Source of the DNA: Polyangia bacterium
GTDB lineage: Bacteria > Myxococcota_A > Polyangia > Nannocystales > Nannocystaceae
Direction of reading: 5' to 3'
NCBI GenBank assembly: GCA_030429545.1
Contig: JAUIFF010000006.1
Location: forward strand, 186,001-250,000
DNA: 64,000 nucleotides
Numbering within the stretch: position 1 is the stretch's first letter; every line of letters begins with the position of its first letter. The notes beneath the pieces are model-generated. The model worked only from the letters and a program-made list of their open reading frames with translations, had not been told where the DNA came from and did not search any database. Positions 17,244-26,282 of this stretch are shown here, in pieces. The translations under genes and the position numbers were made by a program.

Positions 17244-18608
17244 CTAGACCATTGGCAGCTCGATGTGCACCGAAGTTCCACACCCCGGCTCGCTGTCGAT
17301 GCGCAGCGTACCGCCGAGTAGCTCGCAACGCTCGCGCATGCCGTGTAGGCCGCGGCCACCCTGTTCGGGCGGGCGGGATGTTGCCCGGGCGACCTCGTCT
17401 GGCGACACCCCCTTGCCATCGTCACGCACTTCGAGTTTGAGGCGGCCCTGCTCAGGCCACAGCCGAACCTCGACCGTTTCGGCGGCGGCGTGACGCTTGA
17501 TGTTGGTAAGTGCCTCTTGGGCCATGCGGTAAACCGCGGTCTCGATCGCCGGCGAGCAGCCCTCCTCACTGAGCTCGACGCTGTGCGCAACCTCTAAACC
17601 CGTACGCTCACCGAAGTCGTCACACAGCCGCCGCACGGCCACGGCCAGGCCAAAGTCATCGAGGATTGCCGGACTCAGCGAAGCCACTGCGCGACGGATC
17701 TCCTCGACCGTGGCATCGGTCATCGCCATGGTCTTGCTCGCGGTCGCCTCGACAAACGCCTGCTGCCCGGCCATTTGCTCGATCAGCTGGAGGTTGATGC
17801 GAATTGCTGTGAGCGCTTGCCCGGCGCTGTCATGCAGGTCCCGGGCGATCCCCCGGCGCTCGGCCTCTTGCAGCGCACTCGCCCGCGACGACAACGTGCG
17901 GATGTGTTCTTCTTTTTGTCGCAACTCGTTGTTTGCCGCCTGCAACTCGCTCGACCTTTGCTCGACCTGTTGCTCGAGGGTTTGGTTGAACGACTCGAGC
18001 GCGCGCTGGCTTTGGTGCAGCCGCGCGATCAGGCCGCGGATCTGCGACTCGGCCCGGGACATCGCCCGAAGTGGCAAAAAATAGACAAGCAACGCGAGGC
18101 CCAGGCCCAACAGGCCAAATGGCAACAGCAAAAGCAGGGCCTCGCGCAGGGCTTGGTCGGCCTGCAACCCGACCCACAAAAACCCCGCCGGTTTGCCATC
18201 GATCTTGATCGGTGCCGACGCCCACAACAGGCGGTCGGGCAGCTGCGAACTTGATCTGCCGAGTTCGAGGGCGCGCCCGTTGCGATCGACAATTCGGACC
18301 TCGACCTGTTGCGAGAGGTTTGCATGCACATGCATCAATAATTTGGGCGTATCGTAGTGCCACAGCACCGGGCGCTCCGAGGCCTCGCGCTCAATCACCG
18401 CCGCCAGTTGCTCCGCCCGGGTCTGGGCCTGGGCACGCAGGCTGTGCAAGGTCAGGACATAGTCGGCCAACGGTGCCGCACAACCAACTAAAATCGCCAG
18501 CAGCAGCGAAAGCGGCAACATCCTGGCGGCGAGATAGGCCCGCAGCTCAACCTCCTTCGCCGTGGGATTTGTCGTTGGGTTGGTGGTTGGCTCGGCGCTC
18601 ACGGTCAC
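17244..18608 (-). CDS. NarX/DegS-type sensor histidine kinase
   Basis: A 454-aa membrane kinase. Two hydrophobic segments (about 30-55 and 155-178) flank a ~100-aa periplasmic sensor region. A coiled coil (about 190-250) leads to the HisKA_3 box RDLHDSAGQALTAIR with phospho-acceptor His259, and the HATPase domain has QEALTNIKRHA (N box), VRDDGKGV (G1) and GGRGLHGMRER (G2). Start is GTG 18606-18608, overlapping the stop of the PstS-like gene as GTGA. No response regulator lies next to it, so the partner is encoded elsewhere. The overlap suggests the binding protein supplies its signal. Confidence 0.9.
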   Translation of the reverse strand: MTVSAEPTTNPTTNPTAKEVELRAYLAARMLPLSLLLAILVGCAAPLADYVLTLHSLRAQAQTRAEQLAAVIEREASERPVLWHYDTPKLLMHVHANLSQQVEVRIVDRNGRALELGRSSSQLPDRLLWASAPIKIDGKPAGFLWVGLQADQALREALLLLLPFGLLGLGLALLVYFLPLRAMSRAESQIRGLIARLHQSQRALESFNQTLEQQVEQRSSELQAANNELRQKEEHIRTLSSRASALQEAERRGIARDLHDSAGQALTAIRINLQLIEQMAGQQAFVEATASKTMAMTDATVEEIRRAVASLSPAILDDFGLAVAVRRLCDDFGERTGLEVAHSVELSEEGCSPAIETAVYRMAQEALTNIKRHAAAETVEVRLWPEQGRLKLEVRDDGKGVSPDEVARATSRPPEQGGRGLHGMRERCELLGGTLRIDSEPGCGTSVHIELPMV

Positions 18609-19534
18609 TGCCCCCCGCCGACAAGTGGCATGTACCCGCCATCGCGAATCACTTGCTGGCCCCCGTCGCTGGCGACAAATGCCAAAAACGCCTGGACCAG
18701 GGGACGCTTTCCTGATTCACTTGTATAAACAAATGAAAGGTCCTTATAAAAGGGATACGAACCGTCCTCAATGCTGACGACCGAGGGTCGTACCCCGTCA
18801 ATATCCATCAACCGCAGGGCCAACCCCTGGGTTTGCACCGCCCCAAAGTCAAACAAGCCCACACCCCCCTCGGTGACAAACAGGGCGTTTTGCATGGCCC
18901 GGTCGTGGTAGACCACGCGAAACCGGCCGGCGGCGTAGGCCTCGGCATCGGCGCGGGCGAAGGCCGGAAACACCCTGGCAAAGGCAGCGTGGCTCGAGTC
19001 TCCCTGTTCGCGTTGGAGCACCGAAATCGCCGCCCCATCGGACCATGTGGTCCGGCGCCCGCTATAGATCTCGACCAACTCGTCACGGGTAAGATTCGTG
19101 TCGGACACACTTGGATTGGCCGCGACAACCACAGCTACCCGGGCATAGGGCACAACCTGCAACCCATAGGGCTGTTCGCGCTCCCGCAGCGACCTCGAGA
19201 TCAGGCCGATCTCAACCGCCTGGTCCCGCGCGGCCCGGACCCCCCCGCTCGAACCAATACTTTCAAATACAACAACTTTGGCGCGCTCTGGGTGGCCGGC
19301 GACGAACGCATCGACCAGCGCCCGCGTCAGCGGTAGGTTGCTTCCTGAACCAGCCAAAAACAGGCGTTCCTCGTTCCCCCGTGGCTCGACGAATGCACCG
19401 GTATTCCCGCGAATCGTCGGGTCTGGCCCGACGCCGTCTCCGGCGGCGTTGACAATCGCAAACGTGGCCGCGCCAAAAAACGCACCGACCACGACGACCA
19501 CCGCTGCCCACAAGAAAACGGGTTTGCGCCTCAC
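18605..19534 (-). CDS. PstS-like periplasmic substrate-binding protein
   Basis: About 309 aa from GTG 19532-19534, which directly precedes an uncleaved-type or Sec signal anchor (FLWAAVVVVVGAFFGAATFAI). The mature part has the PstS/type II periplasmic-binding pattern: LAGSGSNLPLTRALVDAF, ESIGSSGGVRA (oxyanion-binding Ser/Gly loop), NLTRDELVEIYSG and WSDG. The ligand may be phosphate or another oxyanion. No pstCAB permease genes follow; instead the gene overlaps a histidine kinase. This suggests a sensing rather than transport role, which is inference from layout. Confidence 0.83.
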   Translation of the reverse strand: MRRKPVFLWAAVVVVVGAFFGAATFAIVNAAGDGVGPDPTIRGNTGAFVEPRGNEERLFLAGSGSNLPLTRALVDAFVAGHPERAKVVVFESIGSSGGVRAARDQAVEIGLISRSLREREQPYGLQVVPYARVAVVVAANPSVSDTNLTRDELVEIYSGRRTTWSDGAAISVLQREQGDSSHAAFARVFPAFARADAEAYAAGRFRVVYHDRAMQNALFVTEGGVGLFDFGAVQTQGLALRLMDIDGVRPSVVSIEDGSYPFYKDLSFVYTSESGKRPLVQAFLAFVASDGGQQVIRDGGYMPLVGGGQ

Positions 19535-19703
19535 AGCGCCGATCGAACACCCTGCGGCCGCGTTTGTAAAGTCTCGATCGCGCCCGCCATCACAGCCGTA
19601 CCAGCCAAAACGTGCGGGACGCCACACACCGATGTCGACAAACTATTTGCTGGTTCAACAAATTCCGGACCGGCACGGGATCTTCGACGACCCGAGGCTC
19701 AGC

Positions 19704-22163
19704 TCAAAAACCGTATTGTAGGTTGATGTTGAGGCCGCGACCCGGGCCGTTGACGCTCGAACCGTGGTAGCGATAGGCCGTGTCGGCGATGTTCTCAAAC
19801 ACCAGGGCAATCACCAGGTATGGATCGAACCGATAACCCGCACGCACATCGATCACGGTGTACCCCGGGGTCCCGCCCTCGGGTATGCGCACATCGTGGA
19901 TATCGGCAAACGCCAGTCTGTCCTGCAGCAGTGCCCAACGCAGGCCTGCCGCGGCATACAGGCCAAAACGCGCCGAACGCCAACTCACCTCCGTGGTTCC
20001 GTTGAGCGGTGGAATTCGCGACAACGGGGCGGTTGGCTGGGCCGAGCCCGCGATCGGATTGGGCCCCACACCATGTGCATAGGCAAGTGTGTTGCGGATA
20101 GCAAAGCCCGCCGGAAAAAACACCCGCACCTGGCCATCAAACCCGCGAATCGTCGAGCGCCCTTCGAGATTGGTCAGCTGCAACACCACCCCGGCCTCGC
20201 CACAGCCATCGCCCGTATTTGCCGGGCACAGCCCCTGGGTGCGCCCGATCATGCCATCGATCGCGGTGACAAACCCAAACATCGAAGCCTGGATCCACGG
20301 GTGTTCGATGCGAAACCCGGCCTCCAACGAACGCGAGCGCTCGGGCTCCAACGCGGCATTTTCGAGTTGAAACCCGGCGCCGACCTGCTGCCGGCTGGTG
20401 AGGTCGTCGAGGTTGGGCGCGCGAAACCCCTGGTCGAAGTTGGCGAGCAGGGTCAACCACGAAACTGTCTTGAGGGACATCCCGGTGTGGACAACCAACG
20501 CCCCCCACTGGCGCTTGACCCCCTGCGAAGATGCCTCCTCGACCTCGGGCGCCCGGGCGACAACCAACGCCCCGCGGGCCCCGGCGTGCACACCAAAGTA
20601 CCCGCCAAACACCAACTGCCCGCGGGTCCACACCCCCGAGGTCAGGTAGTTCGACCCGTCGACGTATTGCCCGCGCGCGCGCTCAACCTCGATCGGCATC
20701 GCCGTATCGGTAAAGGTCGTCCACGCCCGACTCTTGATGCTGTCGAGATAACCGTCGAGCCCATACTCCACCGAGGTTTGCAGCCAGGGCGTCGGCGCAA
20801 AGCTCTTGGTGTTAAACCGCAGGGCCGTACCAAATGCATGTACATGGTCGAGGCCGTAGTTGTCGAACCCGCGCATGTCCCCGTACTCGTGGTGCCGATT
20901 TTCCCGTTGGTGCTGGTAGCTGAGATTCCACCGAATGCGTTGGGCAGCCGCCGGTCCACGCCGCCGATCGAGAGATGTATAAACAAGTGTTCGGTCCTGA
21001 TTGTCGTAAATCAGGCACTCACCAACCGGGGCCGTCGGCGGTGGGCACTTGTCGGTCCGCGGCGCATCAAACTGGCGATAGTCGTAGTAGGCCAGGGTCC
21101 ACTTGGTATCTCGATTTTGGGCAAACACAAGCCTGGCATCCGCCGTAAACTCGCGAAATCCAGTGCCGAGCTGGGTACGGTTGTCGTCGGCGTAAAGCGG
21201 CACCCGAACCGGGCTGCCATCGGCCGGCGACGTCAGCAGGCCACCGGTGCGCAACAGCCCGACATCGCGGTAGCCCGCCCCCGTGAGCAGCCCGATACGT
21301 TTGCCATAGCCAATATCAACTTGGCCGCGGCCACCGAGCTCACCGTCGGCCGTTGCCGTCCGCAACATCGCCCGCGGGTGGACGTGCCAACCCTTGGCCG
21401 CCCGTGGCAGTTGGGGGTCGAGCGGGGTTGCGAGCAAGGCCCCGCCGATCGCATCCGAGCCAAACTCGGTCGACGCACTCCCGCGAATAACCTCGAGCTT
21501 GCGCAGGGTGTGCGAGTCGATCGTAAAGAAGTACTGGTTGGGCCCCTGGCGAAACGTGCTGTTGTTGAGGCGCACCCCGTCGAACATCATCAGGGTTTGC
21601 TGGCCAGTGAGCCCGCGGACGTAGGGCGAGCCCTGGGCGTGGGCCGTTTGTTGCACATACACCCCGGGCTCATAGCGCAGAGCATCCGGGGCCGAGCGCG
21701 GGAGGCGTTCGTCGAGGTCGCGGCGGGTCACCACCGAAGCCGCGCGCCGGCGATAGGTCGGCCGGCCTTCGCGTGCATGGCCCACAACCGTGCGAGCAGG
21801 CTCCTCGACCTCACCAACCTCCGAGTAACTTCCCCGAGATGGGGCCGGAGCCGACAACGGTACCGCGACCGTGCGCCCGGCCGGCTGCGGGCTTGCAGTT
21901 GTCCCCGCGCCGTCGCCAGAAGCCGCCGACGATGGTCCCCGCACACTCGGCAAACGATTGTCGACCGGCCCTTCATGCAAACCAGCTTCGGCCCGCGCCT
22001 CCCCGGGAGCAGCCCATACCTCGCCACCGTGGAGCGCCACGCAAAGCGCCACGCCAACTGCGGCGAGCAAAGGCTGATTTCGTAGGGCCACGCCCGGGGA
22101 TTGTCGGCTGTTCGCCGGCAACCGGCAATCATCGTTCGCGCGCGACGAAGGGATCCCCCTCAC
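19704..22163 (-). CDS. TonB-dependent outer-membrane receptor
   Basis: An 819-aa outer-membrane receptor. The hydrophobic core LLAAVGVALCVALHG is a signal peptide; GTG 22161-22163 and GTG 22089-22091 are both possible starts and neither has a clear ribosome site. A Pro/Ser/Arg-rich stretch precedes the plug (about 130-250), with YVQQTAHAQGSPYVRGLTG, LMMFDGVRLNNSTFR and VIRGSASTEFGSDAIGG. The rest is a beta-barrel of alternating strands, ending in aromatic Phe (LQYGF) as expected for BAM-dependent assembly. Ligand unknown; the plug resembles vitamin B12/siderophore receptors. No TonB-ExbBD or ABC importer is adjacent. Confidence 0.92.
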   Translation of the reverse strand: MRGIPSSRANDDCRLPANSRQSPGVALRNQPLLAAVGVALCVALHGGEVWAAPGEARAEAGLHEGPVDNRLPSVRGPSSAASGDGAGTTASPQPAGRTVAVPLSAPAPSRGSYSEVGEVEEPARTVVGHAREGRPTYRRRAASVVTRRDLDERLPRSAPDALRYEPGVYVQQTAHAQGSPYVRGLTGQQTLMMFDGVRLNNSTFRQGPNQYFFTIDSHTLRKLEVIRGSASTEFGSDAIGGALLATPLDPQLPRAAKGWHVHPRAMLRTATADGELGGRGQVDIGYGKRIGLLTGAGYRDVGLLRTGGLLTSPADGSPVRVPLYADDNRTQLGTGFREFTADARLVFAQNRDTKWTLAYYDYRQFDAPRTDKCPPPTAPVGECLIYDNQDRTLVYTSLDRRRGPAAAQRIRWNLSYQHQRENRHHEYGDMRGFDNYGLDHVHAFGTALRFNTKSFAPTPWLQTSVEYGLDGYLDSIKSRAWTTFTDTAMPIEVERARGQYVDGSNYLTSGVWTRGQLVFGGYFGVHAGARGALVVARAPEVEEASSQGVKRQWGALVVHTGMSLKTVSWLTLLANFDQGFRAPNLDDLTSRQQVGAGFQLENAALEPERSRSLEAGFRIEHPWIQASMFGFVTAIDGMIGRTQGLCPANTGDGCGEAGVVLQLTNLEGRSTIRGFDGQVRVFFPAGFAIRNTLAYAHGVGPNPIAGSAQPTAPLSRIPPLNGTTEVSWRSARFGLYAAAGLRWALLQDRLAFADIHDVRIPEGGTPGYTVIDVRAGYRFDPYLVIALVFENIADTAYRYHGSSVNGPGRGLNINLQYGF

Positions 22164-22421
22164 AAGATCTTAGGGAGGATCCACTTGCTGGCTTGCAAGC
22201 TTGCGGACCACATAAACATGTATAAACATCTTTATCGTCCTCGGAACCGCCGGGATCAACCCCGGCAAGTCGCGGTATGCCTTCACACCGTCCATGCGCC
22301 CTAGGGCTCACGGACTTTCTCAAGACAACGAACGCCACGTCCCACGCCACGCCACGCCACGCCACGCCCTAAAGTTCGTGTCTGACTTTTGCTCGTGAAC
22401 CGAATCTGCAACCAACCACCT
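22164..22421. other. spacer upstream of the TonB receptor gene, with pentanucleotide repeat
   Basis: No credible gene. It holds a dispersed palindrome (TGTATAAACA at 22219-22228) and about five tandem CCACG units at 22342-22368. The receptor promoter should lie here on the minus strand; I cannot place it. Confidence 0.5.
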
Positions 22422-22532
22422 CCCCAACGACTCGCGGTGGATTTTTGGCCTGGGTGCGAGTCCGAAGCGGCGACGCTGAGGTCGGCCTACTGAGCCGCTC
22501 TCGGGCCGCTGCCAGCCTTGAAAGACCCGCGC
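22422..22532. repeat. left copy of a ~110-bp direct repeat
   Basis: Starts CCCCAACGACTCGCGGTGG and continues through GCGAGTCCGAAGCGGCGACGC and GCCGCTCTCGGGCCGCTGCC. A closely similar copy in the same orientation lies at 28156-28269, and a shorter one follows at 22562-22620. The copies bracket the accessory segment. Confidence 0.8.
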
Positions 22533-22561
22533 TTTCCCAGTCGAAACAACCACGCCCGCAC

Positions 22562-22620
22562 CACGATTCGCGGTGGATTTTGGCCCGAAGCGGCGACGCT
22601 GTGGTGGGCCTACTCCCGGA
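22562..22620. repeat. partial third copy of the ~110-bp repeat
   Basis: Contains ACGATTCGCGGTGGATTTTG then GCCCGAAGCGGCGACGC, matching the left and right copies but lacking about 15 bp in the middle and the 3' half. It lies about 30 bp after the left copy. Confidence 0.7.
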
Positions 22621-22777
22621 TCCGGCTCTAGATGACCTTGTGATGGCACATATCGCGAAATTCTCGACTGACCTCGAATAAAATCCAGAATTTCTGCCAA
22701 AGTGCAAGGGTGATCTCGGGTGCGCGTTACACGATTTTTTGAGTGGTCACGCTGACGTGCCAGGTTCGGACTCTGCC

Positions 22778-22801
22778 AAAACATGTCTAAAGAGACATGT
22801 T
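22778..22801 (-). terminator. intrinsic terminator of the Cys-rich lipoprotein operon
   Basis: Stem AACATGTCT (22780-22788) with AGACATGTT (22793-22801), loop of four bases, followed on the minus strand by TTTGG. It begins 31 bp past the stop codon at 22832 of the minus-strand gene. Confidence 0.65.
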
Positions 22802-22831
22802 AAACGTGACAACTCCGCGAGCGAACAAGCC

Positions 22832-24016
22832 CTACTGCTCGAAGCAGTATAGATGACTGTCCACGTCGCACGGTGTCGGATTGAACTGTTTGAGATCGGT
22901 CCATTGCTCATCAAGGAGCGTCAATCCCCCGCTTCGACCATCGACTTGGAAGTCGCTTGTCGACCAATTCTGGCAGTGCTCGTCGAGCGACGCCGCTGTA
23001 CCGTCGGCAAGCGTATTGGTCCATGCTCCTCCTTGTACCGGCTCTCCGCCGTACTCGGTCATGTAGAGCGTGTTCTGGAACTCGAGCGCGACCAGGTCAT
23101 CCCATGACTCCACGAAGACCGTGCCGTCCTGCATGATGTACCGTCCCTCGCTTCGCTCGAATCGGGTTGCGGGAGAAGATGTATCATCACTTATCCACGC
23201 TCGGAAGTTCTTGCCTAGGTGCAAGTGCCCGGCCTCTGCGTGGATTTTGCAAAGCCAATCTGCGCGCTCGATACCAGTTTCGCCGATGCCCTCGTCGAAG
23301 TCTCCTCGGAAAACTTCTTTACTCACAAACACATACCGGTCTGTGATGCACTTCGGCCCGCAGTCCTCTTGCCCGTCGCACTCTTCTACTCCCTGGTGAA
23401 CGAAGCCGTCTCCGCAGCTTGCATGTGAGCAGTCGTTGAGGCACGCGTCGGTGTTGAGGCTGTTTGCGTCGTCGCAGTCTTCGAATCCCGTGTAGATGAT
23501 GCCGTCGCCACAGACGTTTTCTTGGCATTCATTTGTACACGCATCATTATCGACCTCGTTTGCGTCGTCGCAGCCTTCGTATCCCTCGTCGATGCTCCCG
23601 TCGCCGCAGTATGGGATCGGGTTGCATAGTTTTGAGCACCCGCCTGGCAGGCCGTACTCAATGTCGGAGTTCTCCGCGCCGAGGTCGCATTCTTCGAGCT
23701 CGTGGACGATCCCGTCGCCACAGGATGCCGGGAGCGTGCAATCTGGTAGGCATACGCCATCATCTGAGCCAGGATCGCACTCCTCGGAGGGTTCGTGGAC
23801 GAGCCCATCGCCGCAGTACGGGATGGTGCACTGCTCCGTGCAGTCGCCCCACTGATCGTTGTTGCGCGAGCCGTCGTCGCACATTTCGTCGGGATCAGGC
23901 ACGAGGTCGCCGCAGTTTGAGAGCTCGGGACCGGTGCTGAACGGCAACGGCCCTGGGATGTGGCAGGCACAAATCAAACCGAGCAATATCAGCGTCTGCG
24001 TATGATGCTTATACAT
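22832..24016 (-). CDS. DUF4215-type Cys-rich lipoprotein with lectin-like C-domain (1)
   Basis: A 394-aa lipoprotein: signal peptide from MYKHHTQ with lipobox ICAC at about residue 18. Residues 35-230 are six or seven Cys-rich repeats of the pattern CGDG...HE..EECDPG..N (DUF4215/myxococcal Cys-rich repeat). The C-terminal ~165 residues (FRAWISDDTSSPATRF...YCFEQ) resemble a DUF1554/C-type-lectin-like domain. Presumably surface-exposed, binding glycans or forming a stalk and head. Start ATG 24014-24016 overlaps the TGA of the paralogue upstream (TGATG). A terminator follows. Closely similar in layout to its neighbour, so likely a tandem duplication. Confidence 0.82.
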   Translation of the reverse strand: MYKHHTQTLILLGLICACHIPGPLPFSTGPELSNCGDLVPDPDEMCDDGSRNNDQWGDCTEQCTIPYCGDGLVHEPSEECDPGSDDGVCLPDCTLPASCGDGIVHELEECDLGAENSDIEYGLPGGCSKLCNPIPYCGDGSIDEGYEGCDDANEVDNDACTNECQENVCGDGIIYTGFEDCDDANSLNTDACLNDCSHASCGDGFVHQGVEECDGQEDCGPKCITDRYVFVSKEVFRGDFDEGIGETGIERADWLCKIHAEAGHLHLGKNFRAWISDDTSSPATRFERSEGRYIMQDGTVFVESWDDLVALEFQNTLYMTEYGGEPVQGGAWTNTLADGTAASLDEHCQNWSTSDFQVDGRSGGLTLLDEQWTDLKQFNPTPCDVDSHLYCFEQ

Positions 24017-25125
24017 CAATCCTCTCCTTGGAAGCAGTAGTACCTGTGCGATCCATTGCAAAGGCGAGCGTCATTGGCATCAGTCCACTGTTCGCCCTCA
24101 ACCGTGATCCCCACACGCCCGCCCGTCATCGGCCCGTTGTCCGTCCAACCGGCACAATCGTCTGAGCCGAGCGACTCGCCTTGCCCGTTGGTGTTCGACC
24201 AAACTCGAACCGGCGTTTCGTTGAGCTGCTTTCCCTCTTCCGTGTAGGTGATCGGTTCGAGAGGCCCGTTCGCTAGCAGGTAGCTCCAAGAAGGCGCGAT
24301 CAAGCCGCCGTTGGGCATCCGGTACTCCATCTCAACTCCGCCAATCCGCGATGCGGCACTCGAGCTATCGCCCCCGTTATTGTCACTAAGCCAGGCTCGA
24401 AACGTTCCCGACAAATCCTGTGTATCTGCAAGTTGCTGGCAATGAAGATCCGCGCGGGCGAGACCTGACTTCCCGTCGTTGCTCAAGCCCTCGGTGTTCA
24501 TGGCACCGTCGAACGGGATGCTCGTGACGAATACAACTCGAAACCCAGCCCAGAGGCAACCGACACAATCCACGTGGTAGTCGTCATGGATGTCGCCGGG
24601 CTCGCAGTCTTCGTACTCCTCTTGCACGACTTCGTCGCCGCAGAACTCGGCTGTATCCTCCGTACAGTCGAACCCACATTGCGACCCGTACACACCGTTA
24701 TGCTCGCCTTCGTCGCAAACTTCGACGCCGATATGCAAGTGACCGTCGCCACAGATGTTGTTCAAGCAACCAGGGATGCACGGCCCATTGAAGCTGACCA
24801 TCATGTCATCGCACTCTTCGTCGCCCTCGACGATCCCGTTGTTGCACATCGGCTCGCTCGAGGTGTCGTCGGTGGTTTTGTCTGTGGTGCCGGTGTCCGC
24901 GTCTGTCGTGTCACCCGAGGTTGAACCCGTGCCTGTTGTTTCAGTCATGTCGGGATCGGTCGATCCAGTCGACAGGTCAGGCTCGGTTTCGCCAAACGTC
25001 TCGGTCTCGGGACCGGCCGTTGACGTGGGCGGATTGCTCGAGTCGCTCGCGGAATCGTCCTCTGCATCCTTCTTGCAAGCGAGAGCGATGCTCGCCAGTA
25101 CCAATATGCGGAGGGTCGAGGGCAT
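24016..25125 (-). CDS. DUF4215-type Cys-rich lipoprotein with lectin-like C-domain (2)
   Basis: About 369 aa from ATG 25123-25125 (MPSTLRIL; an ATG 12 codons earlier is possible). Lipobox ASIALAC, then a ~75-residue Ser/Thr/Asp/Glu-rich linker, three or four Cys-rich DUF4215-like repeats (CNNGIVEGDEECDD, CGDGHLHIGVEVCDEG, CGDEVVQEEYEDCEPG), and a C-terminal domain of ~155 residues (FRAWLSDNNGGDSS...RYYCFQG) homologous to that of the next gene. Fewer repeats but a longer linker than its partner. The pair is translationally coupled. Function on the cell surface is inferred, not shown. Confidence 0.82.
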   Translation of the reverse strand: MPSTLRILVLASIALACKKDAEDDSASDSSNPPTSTAGPETETFGETEPDLSTGSTDPDMTETTGTGSTSGDTTDADTGTTDKTTDDTSSEPMCNNGIVEGDEECDDMMVSFNGPCIPGCLNNICGDGHLHIGVEVCDEGEHNGVYGSQCGFDCTEDTAEFCGDEVVQEEYEDCEPGDIHDDYHVDCVGCLWAGFRVVFVTSIPFDGAMNTEGLSNDGKSGLARADLHCQQLADTQDLSGTFRAWLSDNNGGDSSSAASRIGGVEMEYRMPNGGLIAPSWSYLLANGPLEPITYTEEGKQLNETPVRVWSNTNGQGESLGSDDCAGWTDNGPMTGGRVGITVEGEQWTDANDARLCNGSHRYYCFQGED

Positions 25126-25299
25126 GGGGCGATGGTGGGGGAAGATGGTTAGAATGTCCATGCCCGCCCCATCGGCCAGATTTTGGCCGTGTTGCACGAT
25201 TTTCGAATTACTTTTTGGATTTTTTGTAACTAGCTTGAATTACTTGCTCTTCAGTTCAGCTGAAATATCGACTTACGCGTCGGCTTGTCGACAAACATC

Positions 25300-25587
25300 C
25301 TAACGATCGCGCCAGCTATCGGGATGTTGCCGTTGATGCATGACCGCGAGAACCAGGGCGTGGTTGTCCTCGATCACGTAAATCAGCGAGTAGGGATAGC
25401 GTTCGAGTGGGAGCGAGCGAATCCCAGGCTCGAGCTCCATCCAGCGGGCCGGCGCCTCGGCGATGAGTCCTCGGCTGCGCTTGTACGCGGCGACGAAGCG
25501 TCGGCCCACTTCTCGTGAGCGTGCGGTGTACCAGGCTGTTGCCTCGCGTAGCTCGGCACTTGCTTCTACTGTGAGAACGACACGCAT
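25300..25587 (-). CDS. RelE/ParE-family toxin
   Basis: A 95-aa basic protein with the ParE/RelE fold signature: AELREATAWYTARSREVGRRFVAAY, then LPLERYPYSLIYVIEDNHALVLAVMHQRQHPDSWRDR with the typical C-terminal H.r.p..w. Such toxins act on gyrase (ParE) or ribosome-bound mRNA (RelE); which applies cannot be told here. It follows the antitoxin gene with 5 bp between them. The start is ATG 25585-25587. Confidence 0.88.
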   Translation of the reverse strand: MRVVLTVEASAELREATAWYTARSREVGRRFVAAYKRSRGLIAEAPARWMELEPGIRSLPLERYPYSLIYVIEDNHALVLAVMHQRQHPDSWRDR

Positions 25588-25592
25588 CGAAA

Positions 25593-25844
25593 CTAGCCGC
25601 TTTTTGGGGCGGCGTTGACGATTTCGTCGAGCTCGCGCTCAACGTCTTCGGAGGGCATGACTTTCGACCTGCCTGTTCGGACAGATTGCAATCGTCGTTT
25701 CGCTTCGGCGAGCCAGACCGCCTCGACCTCGGACGGCCTCGAGCCATCACCCAGGCTATCTGCGAGGATCGCCGAAAACTCCGCGCGCTCGTCGTCAGGG
25801 AGGGTCAACACGGCGTCTAGCAGACTCTGTGTCTCGGTTCGCAC
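25593..25844 (-). CDS. antitoxin of the CHP02574 addiction-module type
   Basis: An 83-aa acidic helical protein starting at GTG 25842-25844, just upstream of the RelE/ParE toxin. LDAVLTLPDDERAEFSAILADSL followed by WLAEAKRRL and the C-terminal DVERELDEIV match the TIGR02574 antitoxin family, which partners ParE-like toxins. It should neutralise the toxin and repress the pair's own promoter. The module can stabilise the accessory segment it sits in. Confidence 0.85.
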   Translation of the reverse strand: MRTETQSLLDAVLTLPDDERAEFSAILADSLGDGSRPSEVEAVWLAEAKRRLQSVRTGRSKVMPSEDVERELDEIVNAAPKSG

Positions 25845-26282
25845 GGTGCGTTAGTGTACCCGGAGAACATCGTGAATGCACGGACCTTCGTGCAGAATTT
25901 GGCGCTAGCCCGCCTTGTAACGAATGTCTTCAACCGACACGACGGAGGGTGGCAAGACGACCCGCAGCTGTGCTCGTTGGTTTTTGGTCGTTTGGCCGGC
26001 GAATCGATGACGATTACCCGGTTGCTGTTGTCGTCCAGGTTGGTGAGTTGTTGGTCGAGATTTCTAGCGTTCGTTGACGAGTAACCGGTTACTGGTCGGC
26101 TGCTAGCTGACGTTTCGCCGGTTGGCCGTGGCTAGCGGGATCGATGACGAGCGCTCAGAGCGTCACCGATGGCGAGCCCGAGTAGCGAGCCGCGTATCCT
26201 CTTGAACGATATTTGACTCGGGACGAGAACAGGTCGTGTGGGTATGAATTCAGATTTAGAGACTGGACGGAGCCGGGGAAGC
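25845..26282. other. 438-bp spacer with a 14-bp perfect palindrome
   Basis: No convincing gene. A perfect palindrome AGTAACCGGTTACT lies at 26080-26093. The region should contain the promoter of the toxin-antitoxin pair near 25850-25900. G+C is visibly lower than the window average. Confidence 0.5.

Noticed and set aside
19764..22085. A 773-aa open frame antisense to the TonB receptor gene
   Set aside because: Shadow frame in G+C-rich DNA; composition lacks any domain, while the opposite strand encodes a clear plug and barrel.
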